DNA of 64,000 nucleotides from Sulfurimonas sp. HSL3-7. GTDB taxonomy: Bacteria; Campylobacterota; Campylobacteria; Campylobacterales; Sulfurimonadaceae. The stretch lies in contig NZ_CP147919.1 in NCBI RefSeq assembly GCF_039645985.1, positions 124,001 to 188,000 of the forward strand, written 5' to 3'. The position numbers and the translations under genes were made by a program. The notes beneath the pieces are model-generated. The model had not been told where the DNA came from. It worked only from the letters and a program-made list of their open reading frames with translations, and did not search any database. This document shows, one piece after another, positions 37,069-45,451 of this stretch (positions within the stretch are counted from its first letter, which is position 1; each line of letters starts with the position of its first letter).

Positions 37069-37136
37069 ACTTTAGTGTAAGTCTGCCGACAGAACGCTTC
37101 GTTTTCGGCTTTAGAATGCGGCTGACTTTAGTGTAA
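37069..37136 (-). repeat. 12-bp direct repeat before the EAL gene
   Basis: ACTTTAGTGTAA occurs at 37069-37080 and 37125-37136, the second copy running over the PAS stop codon. A looser copy (TTTTAGTATAG) overlaps the putative -10 box of the EAL gene. It could be a regulator site or duplication scar. Confidence 0.3.
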
Positions 37137-37622
37137 AGCAACCAGGGTAAGTATGGACCCTTTTAGAGGTTTAGGAAAGGGTGTGAGTGTGAAAGATGCT
37201 TCCAAAATATTAGCGCCGTCGGCGCTGATGAGGGGTGCATTGAATGTATGGATAACCTCTCTTGTATCCGCATGGCAGAGACGATGACTGATCGCAAGAG
37301 CCGCTTCGTCCGCAAGCAGTTTTTCGTACCACTTCTGACCTGTAAGCTGCTCTTTGGTGTAACCCGTCAACGCTTGCGCACTTTTGTTCAGATCACGTAT
37401 GATGCCCTTTGCGTCGATAAAAAGTGCTGCTGTCTTGGTGTGTTGAAAAAAGGTTCTGTATCTCAGCTTCTCTTCTTGGAGGTCTTTTAGATAGGCCGTC
37501 AAAGCGATGATAAGTGTAAAAAGAAGGAGGTAGAGGGTGGCACTCATAAAGAGGGTGCCGAAACTGTCTGCTTGCAAAAAGGAGTGTGCAAAGAGAAGAG
37601 AGAGAAAGAGCCGTATCTTCAC
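37128..37622 (-). CDS. Membrane-anchored stand-alone PAS protein
   Basis: A 164-residue protein: signal-like segment (1-18), one transmembrane helix (about 26-45, TLYLLLFTLIIALTAYL), then a PAS domain (about 55-160: FFQHTKTAALFIDAKGIIRDLNKSAQALTGYT). It stops after the PAS fold with no kinase, cyclase or EAL output, so it may pass a signal to the next gene's EAL protein, or be a truncated sensor. The start is GTG at 37622, 18 bp after purM's stop. Confidence 0.68.
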   Translation of the reverse strand: MKIRLFLSLLFAHSFLQADSFGTLFMSATLYLLLFTLIIALTAYLKDLQEEKLRYRTFFQHTKTAALFIDAKGIIRDLNKSAQALTGYTKEQLTGQKWYEKLLADEAALAISHRLCHADTREVIHTFNAPLISADGANILEASFTLTPFPKPLKGSILTLVALH

Positions 37623-37640
37623 AACCTTTCTGCGCTTTGC

Positions 37641-38636
37641 CTAGACGATAACCGCTTCGCGTTTGCCCTCTGTGATCTCGCCTATCTCATAGGCTTCTGA
37701 GTTCTCAAGGATTGTTGCCGCATCTTCGGGACGGACGACCAGGACCATACCGACACCCATGTTGAAGGCTCTGAACATCTCCTCTCTCGCAACATGCTGG
37801 CCGATCAGATCAAAGATAGGTAGAACACGGATACTCTCGTCTTTGATCACGGCGCGCATGTTCTCAGGAAGTACGCGGGGCAGGTTTTCTACCAGCCCGC
37901 CACCGGTGATGTGTGCCATCGCCTGGATCTGAGGTTTGAATTTCTTATAGCTCTTGACGTAGATATTGGTCGGGGTTAAAAGCGTCTCGATCAGCGGTTT
38001 GCCTTCGAAGGTGTCGTCAAACTTCATCCCCATTTTCTCAAAAAGCACCTTGCGTGCCAAAGAGAAACCGTTGGAATGCAGACCGGAACTCGGCAGTGCC
38101 AGAAGCTTGTCGCCGACACGGACGTTGCTGACCGTGTCGAGCTCAGACTTCTCCGCCACACCCACGGCAAAACCGGCCAGATCATAGTCGTCTTCGCTGT
38201 ACATACCCGGCATCTCAGCCGTCTCGCCGCCGATGAGCGCACATTCGGCTTGTCGACAACCTTCGGCGATCCCGGCGACAACCGCCGTTGCGACGTCGAC
38301 TTCGAGTTTTCCCGTTGCATAGTAGTCGAGGAAGAAAGACGGCGTACCGTTGTTGCAGATAAGGTCGTTGACGCACATCGCGACCAGATCGATCCCGACC
38401 GTATTGTGGATGCCTGAGTCAATGGCCAGTTTCAGTTTTGTACCGACACCGTCTGTAGCCGCGAGCATGACAGGCTCTTTGTAGCCTGTTGGGAGTTCAA
38501 AGGCACCAGCAAAAGAGCCGATACCGCCAAGTACACCTGGAATACGTGTCGATTTGACTAAGGGTTTGATGTTTTCGACAAAACTGTTGCCGGCATCGAT
38601 ATCGACACCGGCGTCTTTGTAGCTGATCTGGCTCAT
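37641..38636 (-). CDS. purM: Phosphoribosylaminoimidazole synthetase PurM
   Basis: A 331-residue enzyme that closes the imidazole ring (FGAM to AIR) in purine synthesis. GGIGSFAGAFEL, the ATP-site DGVGTKLKLA, GGETAEMPGMY and GGGLVENLPRVLP are all present. GGAGTTGCA precedes the ATG, and TATAAT boxes on the minus strand lie at 38651-38656 and 38671-38676. It is first in a leftward group with the PAS and EAL genes. Confidence 0.96.
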   Translation of the reverse strand: MSQISYKDAGVDIDAGNSFVENIKPLVKSTRIPGVLGGIGSFAGAFELPTGYKEPVMLAATDGVGTKLKLAIDSGIHNTVGIDLVAMCVNDLICNNGTPSFFLDYYATGKLEVDVATAVVAGIAEGCRQAECALIGGETAEMPGMYSEDDYDLAGFAVGVAEKSELDTVSNVRVGDKLLALPSSGLHSNGFSLARKVLFEKMGMKFDDTFEGKPLIETLLTPTNIYVKSYKKFKPQIQAMAHITGGGLVENLPRVLPENMRAVIKDESIRVLPIFDLIGQHVAREEMFRAFNMGVGMVLVVRPEDAATILENSEAYEIGEITEGKREAVIV

Positions 38637-38938
38637 TGCAACTCCGAGTTATTATAGTAATAGTAGCGCGATTATAACAGACTTGTCGTTATGACGGGAT
38701 TAATAGCGCTGAGGATTTATGGCAGGACTCTGAATCAGAAAAGAGAAAACCGAGGTTGAGAATCTGTAGATGCAGACCGTTAAAAGGTGCGGATCCTGAC
38801 GGGGAACCCGCTTAGGCGGTGTGAAAGCTTAGTTATAAAATTATTCTGACTTTTAGAGGAGTACTTAATATAAAGATGTTAAAATCGCGCCAATATATAC
38901 AGCAGATCAACTGATTGCAGCTAAGGAAATTATTGATT
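38637..38938. other. 302-bp divergent intergenic region
   Basis: It separates purM from the speE-like gene. Near purM are minus-strand TATAAT boxes. The middle has overlapping short hairpins (CGGG-GAA-CCCG and CCGC-TTAG-GCGG, about 38796-38819) and near speE are TATAAA-like boxes. I found no convincing reading frame and no riboswitch I can name. Confidence 0.4.
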
Positions 38939-39493
38939 ATGAAAGAGTTTATCTATCCGGAGATGATGGTCCATGTACCGCTTTGTACGGTAAAAGAACC
39001 TAAGAACGTACTTATTGTGAGCGACAATGCAGCCGCACTGGAGGCCGAGGTCGCACGTCATGATGCGATTGCATCAAAGACGGTCTCTGCATCGAACCTT
39101 CTGGAGTCACTTCGTAATGAAGCGGATGCATCTGCCGATGTTGTTCTGGTGGATACATTGACAGACGATGCGGCTGTTATGGCGCACATCAACCGTGTTC
39201 TAAATGAAGAGGGGCTTGTCGTTTTGAAACACCCTTCACTAGATGATGAAGCGGCGAACAAATTCCTTATGCAGATCATGGGGAACTACTTCAAGATCAT
39301 TATGCCATACAATGTCGGCAACGGCGAGACACTGCTGCTCGGTTCAAAAGCGTACCACCCGACTGCCGATATCATCCTCCACCGTGCCGATATGTTAGAC
39401 GGGCAGCAGTACTACAACTGCGATATCCACCCGGCGGCATTCGCGACGCCGAACTATATTCGCAAAGCTTACCTGGGCATCATCCGCAACTGA
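38939..39493 (+). CDS. Short SpeE-like spermidine synthase homologue
   Basis: A 184-residue Rossmann-type protein. The N-terminus MKEFIYPEMMVHVPLCTVKEPKNVLIVSD and the C-terminal block YYNCDIHPAAFATPNYI recall the divergent spermidine synthases of Campylobacterota, but the usual N-terminal beta domain of about 70 residues and the GGGDG motif are absent. It may be a trimmed SpeE or a related aminopropyltransferase-like protein without activity. The ATG at 38939 is preferred (AAGGA 13 nt upstream). Confidence 0.55.
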   Translation: MKEFIYPEMMVHVPLCTVKEPKNVLIVSDNAAALEAEVARHDAIASKTVSASNLLESLRNEADASADVVLVDTLTDDAAVMAHINRVLNEEGLVVLKHPSLDDEAANKFLMQIMGNYFKIIMPYNVGNGETLLLGSKAYHPTADIILHRADMLDGQQYYNCDIHPAAFATPNYIRKAYLGIIRN

Positions 39494-39606
39494 TGGCTTT
39501 TATTTTTTTTATAACGCCAACGAAACAAAGTCCCGTTGGCTACGTTAACACTAAGTTCTCTTCAGCAGAGAGCTCACGCCATCAAAAAGTATTCTGATGG
39601 CTTTTA
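39490..39606 (+). repeat. 13-bp direct repeats flanking a small insertion at the speE-like/coaE junction
   Basis: CTGATGGCTTTTA occurs at 39490-39502, containing the speE-like stop TGA, and at 39594-39606, containing the coaE start ATG. The spacer holds TGATGGC/GCCATCA ends (39491-39497, 39578-39584) and an inner inverted repeat GCCAACG/CGTTGGC (39516-39522, 39534-39540). It looks like a small insertion that split a TGATG stop-start junction. Confidence 0.5.
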
Positions 39607-40205
39607 AATACGCGATCGCACTGACCGGTGGTATTGCGACGGGCAAGAGTACCGTCGCTTCGCTTTTGGGTCTCAGCGGGCTGCGTATCATCGATGCTGA
39701 CGCGATTTCGCATACGATCCTTGATCAAAATGCGGCCTGGGTGAAAAAACACTTCGGTGAAGAGTTCGTCACTCCGCGCGGAAAGGTCGATAGGGCAGCC
39801 CTCGGCAAAGTCGTTTTTGCGGACAAAGAGAAGCGAAAAGAGCTTGAAGCGTTCCTGCACCCTTTGATCCGCGAAGAGATCGAACGCCAGAGCGAAAAAC
39901 AGGATAGCCTGGAGTACCCCTACCTGATCGATATCCCCCTTTTTTTTGAGAGCCAGGCCTACGATATAAAAGACTCCGTCGTCGTCTATACCCCGGCCGA
40001 TATACAGTTGAAGCGTTTCATGAAACGCAACGGTTATTCCGAAGAGGAGTCGAAGCGCCGCATCGCTTCACAGATGCCGATTGATGAGAAAAAAGCGCGC
40101 GCAACATGGGTGATCGATAACTCCGGCAACCTCAAACACCTCCAGAAAGAGTGCGCCAATTTCGTAGAAGCGATCAAAGCAAAATATCCCACCCCTAAAA
40201 AATAG
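39597..40205 (+). CDS. coaE: Dephospho-CoA kinase
   Basis: A 202-residue kinase for the last step of coenzyme A synthesis. The P-loop LTGGIATGKSTVAS is at about 8-21, followed by the RIIDADAISH substrate loop, and the lid region KRFMKRNGYSEEESKRRI. No ribosome site is obvious directly before the ATG, consistent with the disturbed junction upstream. dapF follows 48 bp later. Confidence 0.94.
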   Translation: MAFKYAIALTGGIATGKSTVASLLGLSGLRIIDADAISHTILDQNAAWVKKHFGEEFVTPRGKVDRAALGKVVFADKEKRKELEAFLHPLIREEIERQSEKQDSLEYPYLIDIPLFFESQAYDIKDSVVVYTPADIQLKRFMKRNGYSEEESKRRIASQMPIDEKKARATWVIDNSGNLKHLQKECANFVEAIKAKYPTPKK

Positions 40206-40211
40206 TATAAT
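40206..40211 (+). promoter_or_regulatory. -10 box for dapF
   Basis: TATAAT directly after the coaE stop codon, 42 nt before the dapF ATG, so dapF may have its own promoter. Confidence 0.35.
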
Positions 40212-40253
40212 CACACCAATAATCTACGCATACCACGCGCCAAGGAAACAGCA

Positions 40254-41000
40254 ATGATGATCGCAAAATACAGTGCCAACGGTAATGACTTTGTTCTCTT
40301 CCACACTTTTCTAAAAAGAGACCGTTCGCAGCTGGCAAGAGAGCTCTGCAACCGTCAGTCGGGCATCGGGGCCGACGGATTGATCGTGCTTGTGCCGCAC
40401 CCGGAATTTGATTTTGAGTGGCAGTTCTATAATGCGGACGGCTCAAGTGCGGAGATGTGCGGCAACGGTTCACGCGCCTGTGCCCACTACGCGGTTCGTT
40501 ACGAACTTGCGCCGAACAACATGACCTTCCTGACCCTTGCCGGCGAGATCAAAGCGCATGTCGACGGGCGGATGGTACAGAGCGACCTGACCCCGCCGCT
40601 GATCCTCAACAGAGATATCGAACATGACGGCAAGAAGTTCTGGCTGATCGACACCGGGGTACCGCACCTGGTCACCTTCGATGCGGACATCGATAATTTC
40701 AACATTATGGAAGCGCGGGAACTTCGCCATCACTACAATGCCAATGTGAATATCGCCAAGGTTCAGGAAGACGGCACGATCCGCGTGCGTACCTATGAAC
40801 GCGGTGTCGAAGACGAGACCTTGGCCTGCGGCACCGGGATGGCAGCCTGTTTCTACCGCGCCAATCAAGAGGGGTGGGTCAGTGACAATACCAAAGTCTA
40901 CCCGACAAGCGGTGAAAGGCTCTATCTTGGGCTTGTGGAGGGGACGATCACCTTCAAAGGGGAGGTCACACCGACATTTGTGACGGAGTGGGCGCAGTAA
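40254..41000 (+). CDS. dapF: Diaminopimelate epimerase
   Basis: A 248-residue enzyme that turns LL- into meso-diaminopimelate for lysine and peptidoglycan. The two catalytic cysteines are in MCGNGSRACAHY and LACGTGMAACFY, and the N-terminal SANGNDFVLF matches the family. At 248 residues it is shorter than the usual 270 or so, as in other Campylobacterota. AAGGAAACAGCA precedes the ATG. Confidence 0.95.
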   Translation: MMIAKYSANGNDFVLFHTFLKRDRSQLARELCNRQSGIGADGLIVLVPHPEFDFEWQFYNADGSSAEMCGNGSRACAHYAVRYELAPNNMTFLTLAGEIKAHVDGRMVQSDLTPPLILNRDIEHDGKKFWLIDTGVPHLVTFDADIDNFNIMEARELRHHYNANVNIAKVQEDGTIRVRTYERGVEDETLACGTGMAACFYRANQEGWVSDNTKVYPTSGERLYLGLVEGTITFKGEVTPTFVTEWAQ

Positions 41001-41015
41001 GACGTTTTGTCACGC

Positions 41016-41031
41016 CGTCTTGAATAAGACG
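41016..41031 (+). terminator. Hairpin after dapF
   Basis: CGTCTT-GAAT-AAGACG (41016-41031), 15 nt after the stop, with a short T run at 41038-41041. Probably a weak rho-independent terminator. Confidence 0.45.
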
Positions 41032-41142
41032 ATGCCCTTTTAGTTCAATGCGTACTGTTTATCCTCAATCAAAAAAACGTAACGCTGCTGCATAAAAGCT
41101 TGGAGCGATCGAGGCAGGCATACTGCTGACATCTGAAGCCGC

Positions 41143-41625
41143 CTATTTCTGTCTGTTCGGACAAGATTTCAGTCGCTGCTCTTTAAACCCTTTGACATAG
41201 GTCTGATGTGCAGACATGAGCTGGTGCAGTCTCTTTTTTTCGGCACTGTTCAAAACAGCATAGATCTCCTCAAAAAGCTTGACCTGAGCATTCACTTTTT
41301 TGGTGTGGGCACTGTTCCGCAGATAGAGCTCTTTGTCAAATTTACCGTCTTTGAAAGCGTGCGTGTCCATACCGCGTTGAATACCTGCTAAGTTCATCTG
41401 ATAGCTTTTGATCGCCATCCGGATCTCGGGTCTGTCCTGCATTTTCATAATATCAAGTGCGTAGTACAATGTTTCGCTGACACTGCCAAGGCGCTGTTTG
41501 CTGTTGCAATTTTGCGCTGTACACTGTTTGCCTGCGCCCTGGTTTGCCGCTTGCGGACAGTTTCCTTTTGGACAGGCAAGCAGTGTCGTACTCAATGCCA
41601 GTGCGAGAAGCATGGTCTTTTTCAT
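41143..41625 (-). CDS. Spy/CpxP-like periplasmic protein with Cys-rich N-terminus
   Basis: A 160-residue exported helical protein. After a signal peptide ending LLA, the mature part starts CPKGNCPQ and has two more cysteines (QCTAQNC) within 25 residues, then long charged helices (VSETLYYALDIMKMQDRPEIRMAI, LNSAEKKRLHQLM) like Spy/CpxP chaperones, including a final L..AEKKRLHQLM resembling the LTxxQ repeat. The Cys cluster suggests metal binding or lipid attachment. AAAGGA precedes the ATG. Confidence 0.6.
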   Translation of the reverse strand: MKKTMLLALALSTTLLACPKGNCPQAANQGAGKQCTAQNCNSKQRLGSVSETLYYALDIMKMQDRPEIRMAIKSYQMNLAGIQRGMDTHAFKDGKFDKELYLRNSAHTKKVNAQVKLFEEIYAVLNSAEKKRLHQLMSAHQTYVKGFKEQRLKSCPNRQK

Positions 41626-41753
41626 GGGTTTCCTTCAAAAAAAAATAGAGTGTCAGTATTCTAACGGCTTCTTATAAACGTGTTATTAATAGAAACCATT
41701 ATGCTACAATATTTAGATGTGCCCTTTAAAAATCGAATCGTGAAGGACAGAAG

Positions 41754-44015
41754 ATGGAATTCATAAAAAAACTCTTTAAGGCCCTAAACTCGGCCCAGCA
41801 TCCGTGGCAGGTGACGCTGGCGATCACCTTGGGAATGGTCGCCGGTCTGACGCCGATGAGCGGAACGCAGACACTGTTGATCCTGTTTGTGGTTTTTTTG
41901 CTCAACATCCATATCGGTCTCTTTTTTGCGGCATCGGCACTCTTCGCCGGTATCGCCTACATCTTCGATCCATGGATGGAGCAGCTGGGTTATATGCTGC
42001 TCACTTCGGAGAGCCTGAAAGAGCTCTATACGGCCTGGTATAACAACGGGCTGTTGCGTCTGAGTCACTTCAACAACACGCTTGTAATGGGGGCAACAGT
42101 GCTGAGTCTGCTTTTGGCCCTGCCGCTCTTTTTCGGACTTAACGTCACCATTTCGCTCTACCGCGACAGGATCGCCGCGTATCTAAACGGCAACAAATGG
42201 CTTTCGCGGCTGGGCATTTTCAAGGTCTCGACCAAAAAAGAGCCGATTATACGCTGGTGGGGTGCGGGGCTCTATATCGCCGTTGTCGGCGGTGTGGCGG
42301 TACTGTTGGTGCTGGTGATCGATCCCTTTTTGAAGTGGGGGATCGAGAAAAGCGCTTCGGGCATTTTACAGAGAGATGTGCGTGTCGGTTCGGTCAATAC
42401 GGAGCTTTTCAAAGGCTTTGTCGGCATTAACAGGATCGAGGTGGCAAGTGATAAAGAGGAGATTGATCTCTTCTCCATAGATAAGATCGCTTTTGACCTT
42501 GACATGAACGCCCTTCTACTCTCCAAGACCCATATTGAGAATATGCAGTTTCAAGGGGTGGGCTTCGGAACCGAAGCGACGATGAAGAAGCGGTACGGTG
42601 ATGCGGTAAAAGAGAAGGAGAAAGAAGCGGTTGCATCCAAGCAGCAGGTGAAGAGTTTTGAGATCCCATCCATCGATCTCCCGACCCCGAAAGAGCTTTT
42701 AGCCAAGGCGGACCTGAAGTCAAAAAAGATCTATGACAAAGCGAAAAAAGAGTATGAGACCCTTGATGCGAAGTGGCGAAAGATACAAAAAGAGCAGCTC
42801 TCCAAAGAGGTGCTCTTACAGTATCAGAACGATCTTAAAGTGATGCAGGAAGACGCCAGATCCAAAGACCCTCAGAAACTTCTCGCCCTTGCACAGAAGG
42901 TGACTGACTATCAGAAAAAACTCGATGAGCAGAAAAAAACGCTTCTTTCACTGAAAAAAGAGTTTACGGCGGACAAGAAGAGAGCAGCGGCACTCTTGGC
43001 AGAGATGAAAAATGCACCGCAGGAGGATTATGCCAGACTGCGCTCGAACTACACGCTTGATGCCAGCGGCGGTATCAACCTTTTTGGACTGCTCTTCAGC
43101 CAAAAGATCGCCCACTACCTGCATCTGGCCCGCGGCTACTATGCGAAGGCGGAGCCGTACCTGAAGAGCGATGAGGTGCCTCAAGAGCTGCCGCCGCGCG
43201 GTGAAGGGCGCTGGATCCGTTATGCTCAATACCTGCCGAGTCCCGATCTCTGGATAGCGCGCACCGAACTCAGCGGTGAAAAGAGTGCACAGCGGTTCGA
43301 GGGGATCATCAGCGATCTCTCCGACGATCAAAAAGCCCTTGGACGTGCACTGACCTTTGAAGCCAAAAGTGACGGACCACTGGTGAAAGGGCTGCAGCTA
43401 GAGGGTGAAGACAACCGTTTGGGTGAACAAACGGTCGACACCCTGCGATTCAAGGCGAATGCGATCGCGATGGAGCGCTTCGATCTCAACAAGATACAGA
43501 TCGATAACAGCAGGATCGGTTTTGACGGGAAGTTGATACTTTATGAGGGGCGTGATATCTCGGGTTCCGGACATGTCGTTTTCAAAGAGGCGCAGATCTC
43601 GCTTGAAGGGCTTAATGGCAAAGGTGCGCAGGTGATGAACGATATGCTTAGAGAGATCCGTCAATTCGGCGCCGATGTGGATGTTGAGGGCAATTGGCAG
43701 TCGCCGTCCGTAAAGGTCGCCTCCGATCTGGACAAAAAACTCTCTGCCGCGTTCAGGAAGGTGATGGCCAAAGAGGCCGAAAAATACAAAAAAGAGTTGA
43801 AGGTGCTGCTGGATGAGCAGCTCAAAGAACAGCTCGGCAAACTTAACGAGATGAGCGGGGGCATGGCCGATACCGGAAAACTTCTTGAGCAGCAGAACCT
43901 CTCTTTAGGGGCGTTGCAGCAGCAAGCCGAGGCCCTGCTTGGGGGTAAAAGCAGCCAGAAGCTGCTCAAAGACCAAAAGAGCCAGGAGAAGGTCAAGAAA
44001 CTTTTTGGCTTTTAA
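41754..44015 (+). CDS. Fused TIGR03546 and TIGR03545 membrane protein
   Basis: A 753-residue protein joining two uncharacterised families usually encoded by neighbouring genes. Residues about 1-165 are the DUF2062-like TIGR03546 part with hydrophobic helices (LGMVAGLTPMSGTQTLLILF, LFFAASALFAGIAYIF). From about 190, TIGR03545 begins with a helix (GLYIAVVGGVAVLLVLVIDPF), an AsmA-like beta part (VRVGSVNTELFKGFVGINRIEV), long coiled coils (about 285-430), and a C-terminal beta part. An envelope or lipid-transport role is a guess. A TACAAT box stands at 41705-41710. Confidence 0.72.
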   Translation: MEFIKKLFKALNSAQHPWQVTLAITLGMVAGLTPMSGTQTLLILFVVFLLNIHIGLFFAASALFAGIAYIFDPWMEQLGYMLLTSESLKELYTAWYNNGLLRLSHFNNTLVMGATVLSLLLALPLFFGLNVTISLYRDRIAAYLNGNKWLSRLGIFKVSTKKEPIIRWWGAGLYIAVVGGVAVLLVLVIDPFLKWGIEKSASGILQRDVRVGSVNTELFKGFVGINRIEVASDKEEIDLFSIDKIAFDLDMNALLLSKTHIENMQFQGVGFGTEATMKKRYGDAVKEKEKEAVASKQQVKSFEIPSIDLPTPKELLAKADLKSKKIYDKAKKEYETLDAKWRKIQKEQLSKEVLLQYQNDLKVMQEDARSKDPQKLLALAQKVTDYQKKLDEQKKTLLSLKKEFTADKKRAAALLAEMKNAPQEDYARLRSNYTLDASGGINLFGLLFSQKIAHYLHLARGYYAKAEPYLKSDEVPQELPPRGEGRWIRYAQYLPSPDLWIARTELSGEKSAQRFEGIISDLSDDQKALGRALTFEAKSDGPLVKGLQLEGEDNRLGEQTVDTLRFKANAIAMERFDLNKIQIDNSRIGFDGKLILYEGRDISGSGHVVFKEAQISLEGLNGKGAQVMNDMLREIRQFGADVDVEGNWQSPSVKVASDLDKKLSAAFRKVMAKEAEKYKKELKVLLDEQLKEQLGKLNEMSGGMADTGKLLEQQNLSLGALQQQAEALLGGKSSQKLLKDQKSQEKVKKLFGF

Positions 44016-44086
44016 AGCTTATAAATCTGTCTGAAAACTCTCTTAAATAAACAAAATATGTTATTATAGGTTTATTTCAGAGAAGT

Positions 44087-44749
44087 ATGATGAAAACAAT
44101 CGATGAACTGTATAAAGAGGACAAACCGCGTGAGAAGCTTCTTAAAAAAGGGGCACAGTCACTCAAAGAGTATGAGTTGCTGGCCGTGCTTCTCGGCAGC
44201 GGTGTGCAGGGCAAGGACGTGCTCAAACTCTCCAAAGAGGTTATTACCCTGTTTGAGAGCTCTTTCAATGAGCTGAGCATCAACCTTCTTGCCGAGATCC
44301 ACGGCCTTGGTGCGGCAAAGGCAGCGCAGATCATCTCCGCCATCGAACTCTCCCGCCGTTATCTCATCAAACAAAACAGCAAAATCAATTCAGCAGAATG
44401 TGTGCACGATGCGCTGAAAGAGTACGGCAGTAAAAAGCAGGAGTACTTTTTGGCGATGACGCTCGACGGGGCTTCGCATATCATTGAGACAAGGGTGATC
44501 TCCATCGGGACGCTCAACCAGAGTCTGGTGCACCCGCGCGAAGTCTTTGCGGATGCCATAAGCGACCGCGCTGCAGGGATCATCATTGCCCACAACCACC
44601 CTTCGGGACAGTTGATCGCTTCGCACGAAGACAGATCGGTTACAAAACGGCTTAAAGAGGTGGGACAGCTGATGGGGATAGAGCTGCTTGACCATGTCAT
44701 CTTGACGCGCGAAGGCTATTTGAGTTTCAGAGAAGAGGGTTTTTTGTAG
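44087..44749 (+). CDS. radC: RadC-family JAB/MPN protein
   Basis: A 220-residue protein historically called DNA repair protein RadC; its role is unproven. A helix-hairpin-helix region (about 10-90, LAEIHGLGAAKAAQI) precedes the JAMM metalloprotease-like domain with the complete zinc motif AHNHPSGQLIASHEDRSVT. It ends 8 bp from the convergent phosphatidyltransferase gene. Confidence 0.92.
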   Translation: MMKTIDELYKEDKPREKLLKKGAQSLKEYELLAVLLGSGVQGKDVLKLSKEVITLFESSFNELSINLLAEIHGLGAAKAAQIISAIELSRRYLIKQNSKINSAECVHDALKEYGSKKQEYFLAMTLDGASHIIETRVISIGTLNQSLVHPREVFADAISDRAAGIIIAHNHPSGQLIASHEDRSVTKRLKEVGQLMGIELLDHVILTREGYLSFREEGFL

Positions 44750-44757
44750 GAAAGCCT

Positions 44758-45312
44758 CTATTTTTTACGCAGTATATGCCAAAGCGAACGCACATTGGTC
44801 TGCGGTCTGCTCAAGCGCAGGGTTATGAGAATATTCTCAGCCGCCTCCAGGGCTAAAACGGCAATACCAAAATGAAACATAAGGCTGTTTTTTGTGAAAA
44901 GAAGTAAAATAATTCCCCCGCTCATAGCCACTGCCGTCACCTTGGTGAGCCATGTATGGTAAGCGACAGGCTGATGAAACTTCACCAAAGCAACTACGCC
45001 GGGCAGCAGGTAGATGACAACCGTAATCATGATATAGACGAATTCCGTTTTGATGATCTCAGGCCAGAGCCACCAGACAGACAGCGGCAGACTCAGGTAG
45101 GTCACAAAGTCGCCGATGCTGTCGAGCTTTGAGCCGATCTTGCTGCACTGATGGAGTTTTCGGGCAATGTAGCCGTCTAGTACATCGGAAACAAGCATCA
45201 GGCTGAAAAGCATAAAAAAGAGTTTTTCGCTCCCGTAATAAGCAGCCAGGATCAAAAAAGGTGCAGCCGCAATGCGAGAGAGGCTGAGAATGTTGGGAAT
45301 CGTCATTTTCAT
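44758..45312 (-). CDS. CDP-alcohol phosphatidyltransferase family protein
   Basis: A 184-residue inner-membrane enzyme. The family motif D-G-x2-A-R-x8-G-x3-D-x3-D is complete, at Asp46, Gly47, Ala50, Arg51, Gly60, Asp64 and Asp68, so it should transfer a phosphatidyl group from CDP-diacylglycerol to an alcohol. Five or six helices are visible. It is like PgsA (phosphatidylglycerophosphate synthase) in size, but the acceptor cannot be fixed, and a second, true PgsA may exist elsewhere. Confidence 0.85.
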   Translation of the reverse strand: MKMTIPNILSLSRIAAAPFLILAAYYGSEKLFFMLFSLMLVSDVLDGYIARKLHQCSKIGSKLDSIGDFVTYLSLPLSVWWLWPEIIKTEFVYIMITVVIYLLPGVVALVKFHQPVAYHTWLTKVTAVAMSGGIILLLFTKNSLMFHFGIAVLALEAAENILITLRLSRPQTNVRSLWHILRKK

Positions 45313-45401
45313 ACGAGTATCTTACAGCAATCTTTCTCGCTGTTGTATAAAACAGCGTTTCGGCATAAAGCAAGAAACTTGCAAACAGCAAAACAAAGTA
45401 T

Positions 45402-45407
45402 TATAAT
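45402..45407 (+). promoter_or_regulatory. -10 box for the AMMECR1 gene
   Basis: TATAAT, 44 nt before the ATG at 45452, with AAGGA (45441-45445) as ribosome site. Confidence 0.45.
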
Positions 45408-45451
45408 AGTCAAATACAGCGTCTTTTTTAACCACGACAGAAGGATTGAAA

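Noticed and set aside
38700-38860. mini-ykkC (guanidine-II) riboswitch
   Set aside because: Two TGACGGG segments looked like ACGR loops, but neither sits in the loop of a stable stem.
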